Position numbers and translations under genes: made by a program. Positions 42,701-52,116 of a stretch of 64,000 nucleotides of DNA are shown piece after piece (within the stretch, counting starts at the first letter, position 1; each line of letters opens with the position of its first letter). Source of the stretch: Favolaschia claudopus (lineage: Eukaryota; Basidiomycota; Agaricomycetes; Agaricales; Mycenaceae); contig JAWWNJ010000003.1 of assembly GCA_037176885.1 (NCBI GenBank), forward strand, positions 2,914,001 through 2,978,000, written 5' to 3'. A model generated the notes under the pieces. The model saw only the letters and a program-made list of their open reading frames with translations, ran no database searches and was not told where the DNA came from.

Positions 42701-45700
42701 GCACAGTTGAACAGCAAGGACGTCTCACCCTGCATATGCATATGCTAATATGGATCAAGAATGCCCTGTCTCCTCAGGAATTGCGGGACAAAATGTTAAG
42801 TGCAGACCGAGATTTCCAACGGGATTTGATCTCGTACCTCGAATCTTGCCATATTGGCGAATTCCTAACAGGAACTATAGCAGATGTGCGGGAGAAAGTG
42901 CCTTATTATCCTGCCGCTCGCAAAGGAATTCATGAAATTTTGGTGGACATACCCGAGAAACCCGTGTCGGTGCGTTACACTGATCCGACTCAAACATTGC
43001 CCGAACCTCCGCCACCGCTCTGTGACGAGGATGACTGCGACGAAACTTGTGCCACTTGCAATATTAGTGAACAGTGGTGGTGCAAGCAGAAAGAAATTGT
43101 CGATGATTTGATCTTACGTTCAAATGTGCATACGTGCCGAAAGCCCGTGGCAGGCACGGACCATTCAAAGCCTCATCGACCCGGAGCTCGGATGCGACCT
43201 GAGGTACGCGGCTGTCTGCGGAAGGACGGCACATGTTCGGCACGGTTTCCAAGAGAAGTTGTGCCGGCAACTGAAGTTGATCCAGAAGACGGATCGATCA
43301 CAATGAAAAAACTTGAGCCTGATATTAACTGTGTGTCGCCGGATATAACTTACTGTCTGAGATGTAATACAGATGTCACTAGCCTCTTGTCCGGGACGGC
43401 CATCAAAGCTGTGGTTGCCTATATCTCAGACTACGTGACCAAGTCGAGCTTGAAGATGTATCATATGTTCGACGCCGTGCGGGCGGTACTAGATAAAAAC
43501 ACAGAGAGATTAGACACAAATAAAAAGGCCAAGGACAACTCCAGGATACTATTGATGAACATGGTGAACTCCCTCACGTCTAAATTGCAGATAGGGAGCC
43601 CGTTAGCCTCTCTGTATTTGTTGGGTAACCCGGATCATTACACGAATATGAAGTTTAAGGTGTTTTGGTGGAAATCTTATGTATATGAGGTGGAGAAAAG
43701 CTGGAGGTCGGAGAAAGATCTAGAAACACCGGTCAACGATGAGCCTGGTTCCGGTATGAGAACTTGCCCGGACACCGAGGAAGATGTGGAAGCTGAGGCT
43801 GTGATATTGCGAAAGAACCTGAATGGGTACGTCGGAACAACCAATGTGGATGATTACAAGTTTAGGGCTGAAAGCTGCGAAAAGATTTGTTTGTATGAAT
43901 ATATCCAGATGTCCACTAAGCTGAAACGCACTAAGCAGCAGTTGCACGAATTCTTGACTAGTTTATCCGAATCTGCAGTAAAAGGTGTAGCCGCCGATGA
44001 CATGGGTGAATGGTTGGTGGAGGATCAGGCAACAGAGGAGAGCGATGTTCTACAAGACGAAGATGATGTGTCCACCCATGCTTTCTTGAAAGGGCACCCG
44101 CTGTGGCAGAGTCACTATTTCAAGTTAGAGCGAAAATTACTGTCGAGTATGGTCCCGAATTTTGTTGGCGGATCCCTGCCCAGAAGCGATCAGGGAGACC
44201 GTGAGCACTACTGTCGCTGCATGTTGACTTTGTTTAAGCCTTGGCGTAACGGATTAAACCTTAAAACTGATGATGAGACTTGGCACGAAGCGTTTGTAGG
44301 TTATAAGTTCTCCAAAAAAGCTGAACAGCTTATGAAAAATTTCAACGTCAGATATGAATGTAACGATGCCAGAGACGACTTTTCTTTCCAGGATAAGAAG
44401 AAGCGCCGTGACTTGCCGACCTTCGGTCGTAATGCCTCACACGACGAGGAAGCCGGGGAGTTTGAGGGTGAAACAGAGGAGCACGATGAATTCTTCAAAG
44501 AAGACGTTGAAGCGAGCTCTATAAAAGGTCCTAGTCAGATCGCCAAAGAGTTAGTAATGCTGAATGCCGAACGCGTCATGCACTCTAGTGGATGGCTCGC
44601 AGAACTTGCAGAGTCTCCTCGGAATTTTAAGAAAATAGTTCCGCATAAACAGTTGCGCGGTAGTCAGTGGAAAAAAACTATTTCATCGGCCCGAGATGAG
44701 CTATTGGCTCAAAAGTACAAGCACGCACCAAGCAAGCGAAAGAAAAGGCCCTCCGTTCAGAAGACTATTGGAAACGATATTGCAAGCTTGGATGCGTACT
44801 ATTTCACGAAATACTTCAAGGCTAAATCGATTAAAGCCGAGACTCAGATTGAAAGCGTGAAATCCTCGTACAATCTCAACGCTGAACAAGAACGCGCTTT
44901 CCGAATTATAGCAAATCATGCTATCGATGAGGGTGCCCCACCGTTGCGTATGTACCTGGGTGGTGTGGGAGGTACGGGAAAAAGTCAAGTAATCAAGTCA
45001 TTAATAAAGTTTTTTGAAGACCGAGGGGAGGCGCACCGGTTCATGGTCCTAGCTCCAACGGGAACGGCTGCCGCCTTGTTGAATGGTAGTACATATCACT
45101 CTGTTTTGGGGATAAATGACGGGAATGAGGCTGAACGTATAGACGGTGTAACGATGCGAAAAGTTCGTGAACGGTTGAGAGGAGTTGAATATATCTTCTT
45201 GGATGAGGTGTCTATGGTCTCCTGCCTTGCCCTATACAACATCAGCGCTAGGTTGGCATTAGCTCTCGGAGAACCTAACGAACCATTTGGAGGCATGAAC
45301 ATGATATTTGCTGGTGATTTCGCCCAGTTACCCCCAGTTAGTGCGAAACCGTTATATTCAGGCGACAGCGCGGTGGCACCGCTGATACATACAGGATTGA
45401 CTGTGAACCAGCAAAAGAACACTATTGGTAAGATTCTGTGGCATCAAGTCAATACCGTGGTCATCCTGAAGCAAAATATGCGGCAGACGAAAGACACACC
45501 AGAGGATCATCAGTTTCGAACAGCACTAGGCAACATGCGCTACGGTGCTTGTACCGAAGATGATATCAAGTTCCTACAATCCAGGGTAGTAAGCACCAAG
45601 TCCGGTGGGCCGTCGTTTCAGGATGCACACTTCCACAATGTTTCTATAATCACGGCGTGGAATTCTCATAAAGACAAAATCAATGCGCTCGGATGCGAAC

Positions 45701-47601
45701 GGTTTGCGAAAGAAACAAATCAAACCTTGGTAGACTTTTATTCCAATGACTCCCTAACGAGCAGCGCAGATCATTCGAAACGAAGGCCGAAAGTGTCGAA
45801 AAAGAAACAGACCGTTAATGGGACAAAAGATGTGCCATTACACAGACAGGATCAGTTGTGGAACGCTCACCCAAGCTTCACCCAGCATCATATCCCTGGT
45901 AAACTGCGTCTATGTGTGGGGATGCCGATCATGATCAGAAATAACGATGCAACGGAGTTATGCATTACAAAAGGTCAAGAAGGAACAGTGGTAGGCTGGC
46001 AGGAAGCAAAAGGAAATAGAGATCAACGAATTTTGGACGTATTGTTTGTGGAATTGACGAACCCTCCTAAGACGATAGCCCTACCTGGACTGCCTCCAAA
46101 CGTTGTGGCTCTACCTAGAGGGTCAAAGACAATGTGGTGTTCGCTACCTGATGATAAGGTAATTCAGATTGCCAGAGAACAGGTGTTAATCTTACCGAAT
46201 TTCGCGATGACAGATTACGCCTCTCAAGGTAAAACCAGGCCTTGGAATGTCGTCGATCTTCACAATTGCAAAGATCATGCGTCGTATTATACCGCTTTAT
46301 CGAGGAGTGCGACCTCTGCTGGCACAGCGATTGTCCAGGGAATGGACCCGTCTAAAATAACAAGAGGAATCAACGGGTATTTGAGACAAGAATTTCGAGA
46401 GTTGGAAATTTTAAACGAGATTACCGCAAAGATGTTCGCTGGAAAGCTCGTTGGAGATGTAGGCGGAGTGAATCGGCGAGAGATCATTGCGTCATATCGT
46501 ACACATATCATAAAGGTTGATGAGACGGAGTCCGAGCACCCGGCATTGAAAGAATATGAATTTATCGAGCCAGCGGTGGAACCGGGTTCATGGAAACTAG
46601 TAGGAGACGATGCTAGGAAATCATCTATCAACGGCGCCAAAAAGAAACGAAAATTCAACGAACATGACGATACAGCCGAAGATGCGCATGAGCCAAACAC
46701 CAAGAAGAAACGAGCCCAGCATGAATCTGGTTCGGAGAACCAAGACGACGGATCGACAACGCGGCAGGAGCCGAGAGGACTGAAATGGGATCCCGAAGAT
46801 TACAGTTGCGCGTATGATTCCGTGTTTACCGTGTTATTTGCAGTGTGGAAACAAAACGGCCCAAAATGGTCGCAAAGATTTAGTACTGTGAGTGGGTTGA
46901 TGAAAGAATTAGCGAGTGGCTTTGAAAGAGTGGCAAATGGCACCGAGTCTCTAGAGGGCGTGCGAGATTCAATTCGACGCAAGTTGACTGCCATGGATCG
47001 AAATAAATTTCCTTCGGGAAGGGTGTTTACTTACCTCGGAGATCTGACTTCGCAATTAGTCGGCCAAAAATTGTGGGGCGTCGAGCAGACCAAGTGCCTA
47101 AGATGTGGTAGATCCGCGAGGGAGCTCTCGAGCTTTTCAGATTTGAGGATTATAACAAACGAGTTGAACAGTGTGCACAGAAATTCCCGGTATGGAGTTG
47201 CCGACTGGTTGAATGCAGATAAAATCCGTGACGCTCCGTATAAGTGCATGTCGTGTGGTGCTGGATTGGTGATTCTCAACACAGCTACCTCCGCACCCCC
47301 GCTGATGACTTTCGAGCTGAGCAATCCTGGAATTGTGATATCTTCGAAAATTCAGTTGTTAGTGGAAGGACAAACCGTCACATATTCGTTGAGAGGCGTC
47401 ATTTACAGTGGCAAGAAACATTTCACTTGCCGAATTGTGAGTTCCGATGGGTCGATTTGGTTCAATGATGGAATAGAGACAGGACGACAGTCATTGTTTG
47501 AAGGCGTAATGTCTGCCGTATCCAGCAACTTTATGAATACACTGGACAGAGGAGAAGTTACCAGGGCCGCCGCTGTGTTGATCTATGCGGTTGACGAATG
47601 A
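39718..47601 (+). CDS. Helitron Rep/helicase with C-terminal USP-like peptidase domain, 2627 aa
   Basis: Uninterrupted ORF, no introns. The domain order is as follows. An N-terminal part of about 420 residues has a hydrophobic leader (MKLAHILFLLLACLL) and a second hydrophobic helix (YVRFLVLLILLQTTMIW). A DUF6570-like Zn region follows, with CAVCG, CTEC and HNRCVVRVASGRGKL. The Helitron-like Rep domain has HUH motif HMHMLIW (H1006, H1008) and the two-tyrosine motif YISDYVTK (Y1235, Y1239). The PIF1-type helicase has Walker A GGVGGTGKS (K1755), Walker B IFLDEVSM and FAGDFAQLPPV. The added C-terminal domain (about 2350-2620) has SCAYDSVFTVLF (C2364), two CxxC knuckles (CLRC, CMSC), KKHFTC (H2568) and WFNDG (D2584), the layout of a C19 ubiquitin-specific peptidase. 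Rep nicks and joins DNA, the helicase unwinds it; the peptidase role is inferred. All key catalytic residues are present. The natural start could lie downstream of 39718. Confidence 0.92.
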   Translation: MKLAHILFLLLACLLCSLQNSARSGRCPAKAYVPPRNLKAFVPPVILKAFVPPIIMKAMVPLEYESVPSTPSGRYSALFARKIDPESQEIQKVHLFPLRKLFSEYCASLSCLPPALGLSSPNTKRGSPWMHYVWCVLYRMLALSTLVYSTVDLFESDVICRRLVRRLGRYIFRKHDWRVWLTKDTKFGRRDTRSLNFIDPKRMLRTYVRFLVLLILLQTTMIWRRAHDTPVVKYRVARPEGGGRPRLLELGAITPFAFNYSQSHDLNTAVEIRSVVNVDSLTNGDFADPNLVHTLIPLRLVAPCMTNSQLKRAALLHGVRTKSRANNTVIAQALVDHTCACKDIAVVFKVLPDTSERRKRSNAMQMAAARQREKAGKAAASAALKRERKRKRELNQKSKGAEDSAEVPFPPSPASQELRHSVISGFCSELIPTAFEEAGCAVCGLLVLRNRLTPKSDVMFDWQLLNRTKFGTAEKENVALDGTSESEMAESSAEGDEVTRKERLIESDPVEELPGPIVDDTCEYVCTECEEKLLKGLVPTQALTNHLWIGTVPWQLQGLSFAEKMLISKVRHNRCVVRVASGRGKLTANAIMFQTPVAKVYNILPISPEEISEVIAFVFIGSAKPSDEDYVRTPMLVRREKVKTALDWLKLNHKDYTYLSISQENLNALPESGIPCGVDWKKTDVEESNLVPSAMSVDNDGETDEGTSSGACSFTVAGLSGQEYDPLDIKTLKAKALAHLKLGGRTLGVGQSDQPESLFHNVQLYPQMFPWLFPYGLGGIGHESHKNRLSEEAHKRRLLMYHDKRFQTDLYFPMVAFNDIQIKSARTGSHLMVKRKNFRDVTNRLMSADPAVLTDLARRLERGERIQTKTEEEKICFDLLEDLQHVGGQVQGSLTSKKYMRNEVWSVIAYKGAPSWFVTFSPVDTNHPLCLYYADTVIDFTPKIRNSDERLRLIAQNPVAAARFFHFMTEAFIRHILGVGKDQPGLFGETDAYYGTVEQQGRLTLHMHMLIWIKNALSPQELRDKMLSADRDFQRDLISYLESCHIGEFLTGTIADVREKVPYYPAARKGIHEILVDIPEKPVSVRYTDPTQTLPEPPPPLCDEDDCDETCATCNISEQWWCKQKEIVDDLILRSNVHTCRKPVAGTDHSKPHRPGARMRPEVRGCLRKDGTCSARFPREVVPATEVDPEDGSITMKKLEPDINCVSPDITYCLRCNTDVTSLLSGTAIKAVVAYISDYVTKSSLKMYHMFDAVRAVLDKNTERLDTNKKAKDNSRILLMNMVNSLTSKLQIGSPLASLYLLGNPDHYTNMKFKVFWWKSYVYEVEKSWRSEKDLETPVNDEPGSGMRTCPDTEEDVEAEAVILRKNLNGYVGTTNVDDYKFRAESCEKICLYEYIQMSTKLKRTKQQLHEFLTSLSESAVKGVAADDMGEWLVEDQATEESDVLQDEDDVSTHAFLKGHPLWQSHYFKLERKLLSSMVPNFVGGSLPRSDQGDREHYCRCMLTLFKPWRNGLNLKTDDETWHEAFVGYKFSKKAEQLMKNFNVRYECNDARDDFSFQDKKKRRDLPTFGRNASHDEEAGEFEGETEEHDEFFKEDVEASSIKGPSQIAKELVMLNAERVMHSSGWLAELAESPRNFKKIVPHKQLRGSQWKKTISSARDELLAQKYKHAPSKRKKRPSVQKTIGNDIASLDAYYFTKYFKAKSIKAETQIESVKSSYNLNAEQERAFRIIANHAIDEGAPPLRMYLGGVGGTGKSQVIKSLIKFFEDRGEAHRFMVLAPTGTAAALLNGSTYHSVLGINDGNEAERIDGVTMRKVRERLRGVEYIFLDEVSMVSCLALYNISARLALALGEPNEPFGGMNMIFAGDFAQLPPVSAKPLYSGDSAVAPLIHTGLTVNQQKNTIGKILWHQVNTVVILKQNMRQTKDTPEDHQFRTALGNMRYGACTEDDIKFLQSRVVSTKSGGPSFQDAHFHNVSIITAWNSHKDKINALGCERFAKETNQTLVDFYSNDSLTSSADHSKRRPKVSKKKQTVNGTKDVPLHRQDQLWNAHPSFTQHHIPGKLRLCVGMPIMIRNNDATELCITKGQEGTVVGWQEAKGNRDQRILDVLFVELTNPPKTIALPGLPPNVVALPRGSKTMWCSLPDDKVIQIAREQVLILPNFAMTDYASQGKTRPWNVVDLHNCKDHASYYTALSRSATSAGTAIVQGMDPSKITRGINGYLRQEFRELEILNEITAKMFAGKLVGDVGGVNRREIIASYRTHIIKVDETESEHPALKEYEFIEPAVEPGSWKLVGDDARKSSINGAKKKRKFNEHDDTAEDAHEPNTKKKRAQHESGSENQDDGSTTRQEPRGLKWDPEDYSCAYDSVFTVLFAVWKQNGPKWSQRFSTVSGLMKELASGFERVANGTESLEGVRDSIRRKLTAMDRNKFPSGRVFTYLGDLTSQLVGQKLWGVEQTKCLRCGRSARELSSFSDLRIITNELNSVHRNSRYGVADWLNADKIRDAPYKCMSCGAGLVILNTATSAPPLMTFELSNPGIVISSKIQLLVEGQTVTYSLRGVIYSGKKHFTCRIVSSDGSIWFNDGIETGRQSLFEGVMSAVSSNFMNTLDRGEVTRAAAVLIYAVDE
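39805..39912 (+). repeat. Four 27-nt in-frame tandem repeats (KAxVPPxxx)
   Basis: Near the N-terminus of the Helitron protein a 27-nt unit starting AAGGCC(T)TTGTGCCACCC repeats about four times, encoding KAYVPPRNL, KAFVPPVIL, KAFVPPIIM and KAMVPLEY. The middle two copies are nearly identical in DNA. Function unknown; copy number could vary between element copies. Confidence 0.85.
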
Positions 47602-48146
47602 GTGGTGGTGGCGAGAGGAAGGTGGTGAGTCACAGCGTGACGGTCGGATGTTCGGAACCACATCTACCGGCGTTCGGGGAATTGCAATCGTTATCTAATC
47701 TGAGACGGATAAATAAATAAACAAAAAAAAGTACGAGTTCTGCCGCGCGCAGCGACGGCCCCCCTACCCCAAGTGGTAGTTTTGTAGCTGCTAGTTGTAT
47801 TGTGCTTGTAGCTCGTTTTTTCGCAGTTAAAGATTTCTTGTTGTATGCTGCGTATATAAGAAACGGCCATTTAATTTGGTTCTCCAGTTCCAGATATTCG
47901 CCAATTTTTCCAGGCAGCCGGCGGAAATTCCGGTGCACGTGCTTCCAAATTTAGATTGACGCGCCTCCCGCCGCCAAAGCGACTAAAAATAGTTCGTGCC
48001 GATGGCTCACCCGACCTTTGCGTAAGTATCCTCACGAAGTTCAAAGCCTTTTGATAGGGACGGGAGATATTATAAAAGGTGCATATGTCTTCACTCCGTA
48101 CCCCATCATTGGCACCTACCTTCACGAACAGACAGCAAACCTGGAT
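47602..48146. promoter_or_regulatory. Helitron 3' end and SDR promoter (TATA at 48071)
   Basis: Between the Helitron stop codon and 47794 lie a GC-rich inverted tract (CTGCCGCGCGCAG, 47741-47753) and the terminal hairpin with CTAG. After the element, TATAAAAGG at 48071-48079 sits about 75 bp before the dehydrogenase ATG at 48147 and is its likely TATA box. No other gene. Confidence 0.55.
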
Positions 48147-49593
48147 ATGGGTTCCATCTTCGCTCGCCTCTCGCCTCCTACGTTCGATCCCCAGCGCGAT
48201 ATGCCAGACCTCTCTGGGAAGGTGTGTGCTCATCAGTCTGAATATCCCAAGAATACTAGAAAATCTGACTCCCTCAGATCATCCTCATTACCGGAGGGAA
48301 CACCGGTATCGGCTACGAAACTTGCAAACAACTACTCTTGAAAAATGCAAAAGTCTATCTGGCCGCCCGGTCGGAGGAGAAAGCAAATACAGCTATTCGT
48401 CAGCTCGAACGAGAAACTCACAAAAAGGCGATTTTCCTTCACCTGGATTTGGGAGACTTGCGAAGCGTTCGGAAGGCGGCGGAGTCGTTTTTGGCGGAAG
48501 AGTCGAAGTTGGATGTTCTGTTTAACAACGCGTTAGCACTGATTTCTTGACATTTGACGGATCTGAGTCCTGACTTGCATTTTCCTGCTGCCCCAGCGGT
48601 GTGATGATTTCTCCTCCAGAGCAACTCACCGTGCAAGGACACGACCTTCGTACGTATAGCTACTAGTTCCTCCCTCCCTTACAACCTCATTTGATCCTCG
48701 GTCGTTCAGAGTTTGGAACGAACGTGATTGGACATTTCTTCCTCACCGAACTGCTCGTAAGTCGGTGATACCTGGCTTAACCCGCGATTGTTCTCCTGAT
48801 TCAGATGATCGACGCTATATTCAAGGTCCCCGCGCTCAGGAAGTCGTTTGAGGAAAGCGACGAGCCAGCCCGTGTCCTGCATACATCCTCTCGGGCCCAT
48901 GCCCGCGCACCTGGAAACGGCATAGATTTCGTTAGTATCACAGGAAGTCCGGAGCGAGATACGTGGGTGAAAGAGAAGGGGGATTTTGCAACTCGGATGT
49001 AAGTCGTCGCGAGTACTGCACCCTCAATTGCGGCTGATATGAATATTTTCGCCCATTCTCGCTTGTAGGGCATTATACAGTCAGAGCAAGATCGGCAACG
49101 TTTTTATCGCGAACCATTTCGCCAAGAAGTATTCCGACATTCTGGTGTCTTGTTCGCTGAACCCGGGTGCTATCAATACGAACCTGCAACGGTGAGATAC
49201 TCATTGCTAGATATTGATAAAGCTGAGAAGCCTGTCATTTAGACACGCAGCTGGGTGGATGCGTATGCTGACTAGTCTTCTGTTCCATCCGGCACAGTGA
49301 GTTATCGTCGGCTTTCAGACATGACTTTTTGTTTCAATCGAATATTCAATAGACTGGGTGCATACACTCAGCTATGGGGTGCCACAATTGCCAAACCTTC
49401 CGAGATATCCGGCAAGGTATGTATTGCACTACTCTCTTTCATGCCATACCATACATTCGATGCATACTCAACCGTTGTCGGGCAGTATCTGGTTCCATGG
49501 GGCAAGATTGGGGAACCGGACAAACGTGTGGCGAACGCGAATTTGGAAGAGCAACTGGTTGCGTATGTCCAGGGCCAGATTAAGGGGTTCTGA
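48147..49593 (+). CDS. Short-chain dehydrogenase/reductase (retinol dehydrogenase-like)
   Basis: About eight exons, all with GT-AG introns and matching phase. The start reads MGSIFARLSPPTFDPQRDMPDLSGK, then the Rossmann nucleotide motif IILITGGNTGIGYET (TGxxxGIG), HLDLGDLRSVRKAAE, FNNAGVM across an intron with donor gttagc, QFGTNVIGHFFLTELL, the catalytic Ser in LHTSSRAH and YSQSK (YxxxK catalytic Tyr/Lys), then NPGAINTNL. The C-terminal part ends LEEQLVAYVQGQIKGF. These enzymes reduce or oxidise carbonyl/alcohol groups with NAD(P). Substrate unknown; the order fits fungal retinol-dehydrogenase-like SDRs. A TATA box lies close upstream. It begins about 350 bp after the Helitron end and seems undisturbed by it. 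Catalytic residues are complete. Confidence 0.88.
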
Positions 49594-52116
49594 AAGCGGC
49601 CGTAGTCGAAATAGTCAGCCCATGCCTCAGACTATATAGTGATTCGATCCGTACTGTGAATTAAAAGGTCTCCAACCGGCGAATTCTCAGAAACCGAACC
49701 CAAATTAGGGGCTTGATCGTGGGAAGGCAGAATTTCTTGAAATTTTCCTAAACGTCCAGGCAAATACAAGTCGGACATGGTATCGCTTGAACATTCCACT
49801 AGCTTTGAATTTTGGCCCGGGAAAGACCTGTCTGCTTGAGACGACGGTGAAAGCTAACGAGTACTGAACTCACTGCACGTTTGCTTTGAATCCACACGCT
49901 GGCCAACGATTCACATCGTGCGAACACCTGTGGCTCCCGCGGCTTTGGATAAAACCTCTGAATATACGCTTGGAGGCTAGATCCCGGTTCGGCCCAAATT
50001 GAACGGCGAGTAAATTCAGTTGGATGTCCCTTCCCGTTAGGTACAGATATTGCTTCCTCTCTACAGATGATTGGTTTTGTTCTAAGAAAACATCGTCGGA
50101 GGAATTCTGTGGAGGTCGCGATCACCGTCGGTTTGAGGAATCGAAAATGGGAGGTTTACGGCCGTGATGTTTGTCCTGCCCGTCGGCGTATACCAGTAGA
50201 TATACGCCTCGGTGATGCAGAACTATGAAATATTTGGATTCTTGCTCACTACATGTCGCGTAGGAAATGAAAAATCGCTTGCGCATGAATAGGAATTTTC
50301 GAATTGAAAGGCATTCAGGAGTGGAGAGCCTTGCCAAGTTTGATCCCGACGAGAGACATAAGTCTGCAAGGGGAATATCTACGTAGTTGGAAAGTACCGG
50401 GAGCCCTGCCAGTGCGACCGTAATTGCGGTGATGTGGAAGGACTTGGGGAAGGCGCCGAACAAGGCCGAACATGGTGGAAGGAGGAAAAGGAGGGGATGT
50501 TACGCTGGAACGCATGTGACGCATCTGATGGATCAACGTAAATCACGTAACGTTTCCTCCCTTGCGCCTTAGCTCTCCCTCGACTTGCTTCTGGATTACG
50601 AGCCGCCCAAGCACCTTCTTCCAGCAGTATACCGGCGGAGTTGAAACCGAACTATGAGCCTAGTAATCTACAACCTTGGCCCGGCGCGTCAAGGATCTCA
50701 GTCGCTCAGAGGGCCCCAGGATCAATGACTCGGCGGAGACACTGTAGAAATTACCAGCTTTAGCCTTCATTAAAGCTCGTTCTCAGCCACTTTGAATCTG
50801 ACGTGCTATACTCAGAATGTGAGCCATTCTTTCAATGAGTCATCCATGAGAAATATGTGTAATCATTACGCCTTGATAGACTTTTGAATGCACGAACCTT
50901 GCTCGACTGCACTAGATTTTCATCCTTGATTTCTTCGGCAGGCAATGGAACACCTGCATGGAAGATTTTTCAAGCGTGAGCGACGATGCTCCCGCGGAGC
51001 ATGTGGTGCGAGAACCGAATCGAAGCCTTGGTCAAGCTCGGGAAACCCATTCTTCACCACCCTTTGGCGCTCTACAAGACTTGGTCTGAATCCGCATAGG
51101 CCGGTGACACAGCGCCTCTGTCCTCGGTAGAGACCGATTCCACTGGCGGGATGCCGGGAAGGATCTCAATATTGATACAAGGTGATAATTCCACTATCCG
51201 GTAACGAATACGACTCCCAATGGCATCCATCGTTCAAGACTGATTTTTATGGACTGTTTGAATGGTTCTCAAATGCCTGAGCTCCGAGTGGGCCTCGATT
51301 CAGCGCCGGGAACCGTATAATTGGACAACTTTCACATCATGCACACCATTTCGTCCTCGTTCGTACAGCGGCAAGCTCTCCTCGGCCAACTTGGCATCTC
51401 TTCATTGTCGTAAGTATCTCCTTATTCACTGACAGAACGAACTTATCAACTGATAAGGTTAACACCGAATTCAAAGGACCGTTCATTGTATTGAACTTCT
51501 TTGCTCGTCTGAGACTCTTGATTTCTGTCCATTGGTCATGCAATTTCTGGTCATCGTTTTGACATACTAAACTTCAAGTTCACTAGATACTGAGTTGAGG
51601 CATTTTAGACTAATTTCGAGTCTTTCGGGAGCTCATCGTGATAGACGATGCCCAGTGCTATTTGATCGCTGTTGATGGCGGCCGAGATTCTGAGTCTGCC
51701 GTCACCATCACTGCTTGTGTTCCATTCTTACGATAATTTATAGCGTCATCCATCGTTCTATCCTCGAATCTTGCTGGAGAAAGTGAACATTGGACGCCAA
51801 CCGGAATTTCGGCCTCCTTTCAGATGGCAGGCTCTACCATGTGCATGACCGACCGCCGGAGAACCCGATACGTGAATGCCCTCATCCTAGCCGACGGCGC
51901 TGTTGGGGACTAAAGCAGTGCCAAAGCGAGTTGTTCTCCCTACAACCGCGGGATCTGCTAAGTGATTCATTTACTTACTCTTAAGGGATTCTAGAAAAAG
52001 CAGGAAATGTTGATGGATCCGGCTTGGATCCGGGATCCAGGAACCCCGGAATCTTTACAGAGAAGAGTTAAAGCCGGCGACGAGTTGGATGCCCCAGGTT
52101 GAACTCTTCTTTCCGA
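49594..52116. other. Gene-poor interval
   Basis: About 2.5 kb with only short, scattered ORFs on both strands, none resembling a family or having plausible splice joins. Composition is mixed and no terminal repeats or tandem repeats stood out. Probably decayed or regulatory DNA; the end next to 52117 holds the aspartate kinase promoter. Confidence 0.4.

Larger units (their letters stand above)
38915..47794 (+). mobile_element. Helitron, apparently autonomous (5' end tentative)
   Basis: The right end is well supported. A hairpin CTACC-CCAAGT-GGTAG (47764-47779) is followed 11 nt later by CTAG (47791-47794) and then a T, the rule for Helitron 3' ends inserted between A and T. The left end is only a candidate: A|TCTTTACGAGTAC at 38914/38915 resembles the TC-starting Helitron 5' end but cannot be confirmed without other copies. 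Other TC starts up to 39700 remain possible. The element holds one huge intact gene. It lies between the metacaspase 3' end and a dehydrogenase. An intact 7.9-kb reading frame suggests recent arrival. Helitrons move by rolling-circle replication and leave no target duplication. Confidence 0.7.
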
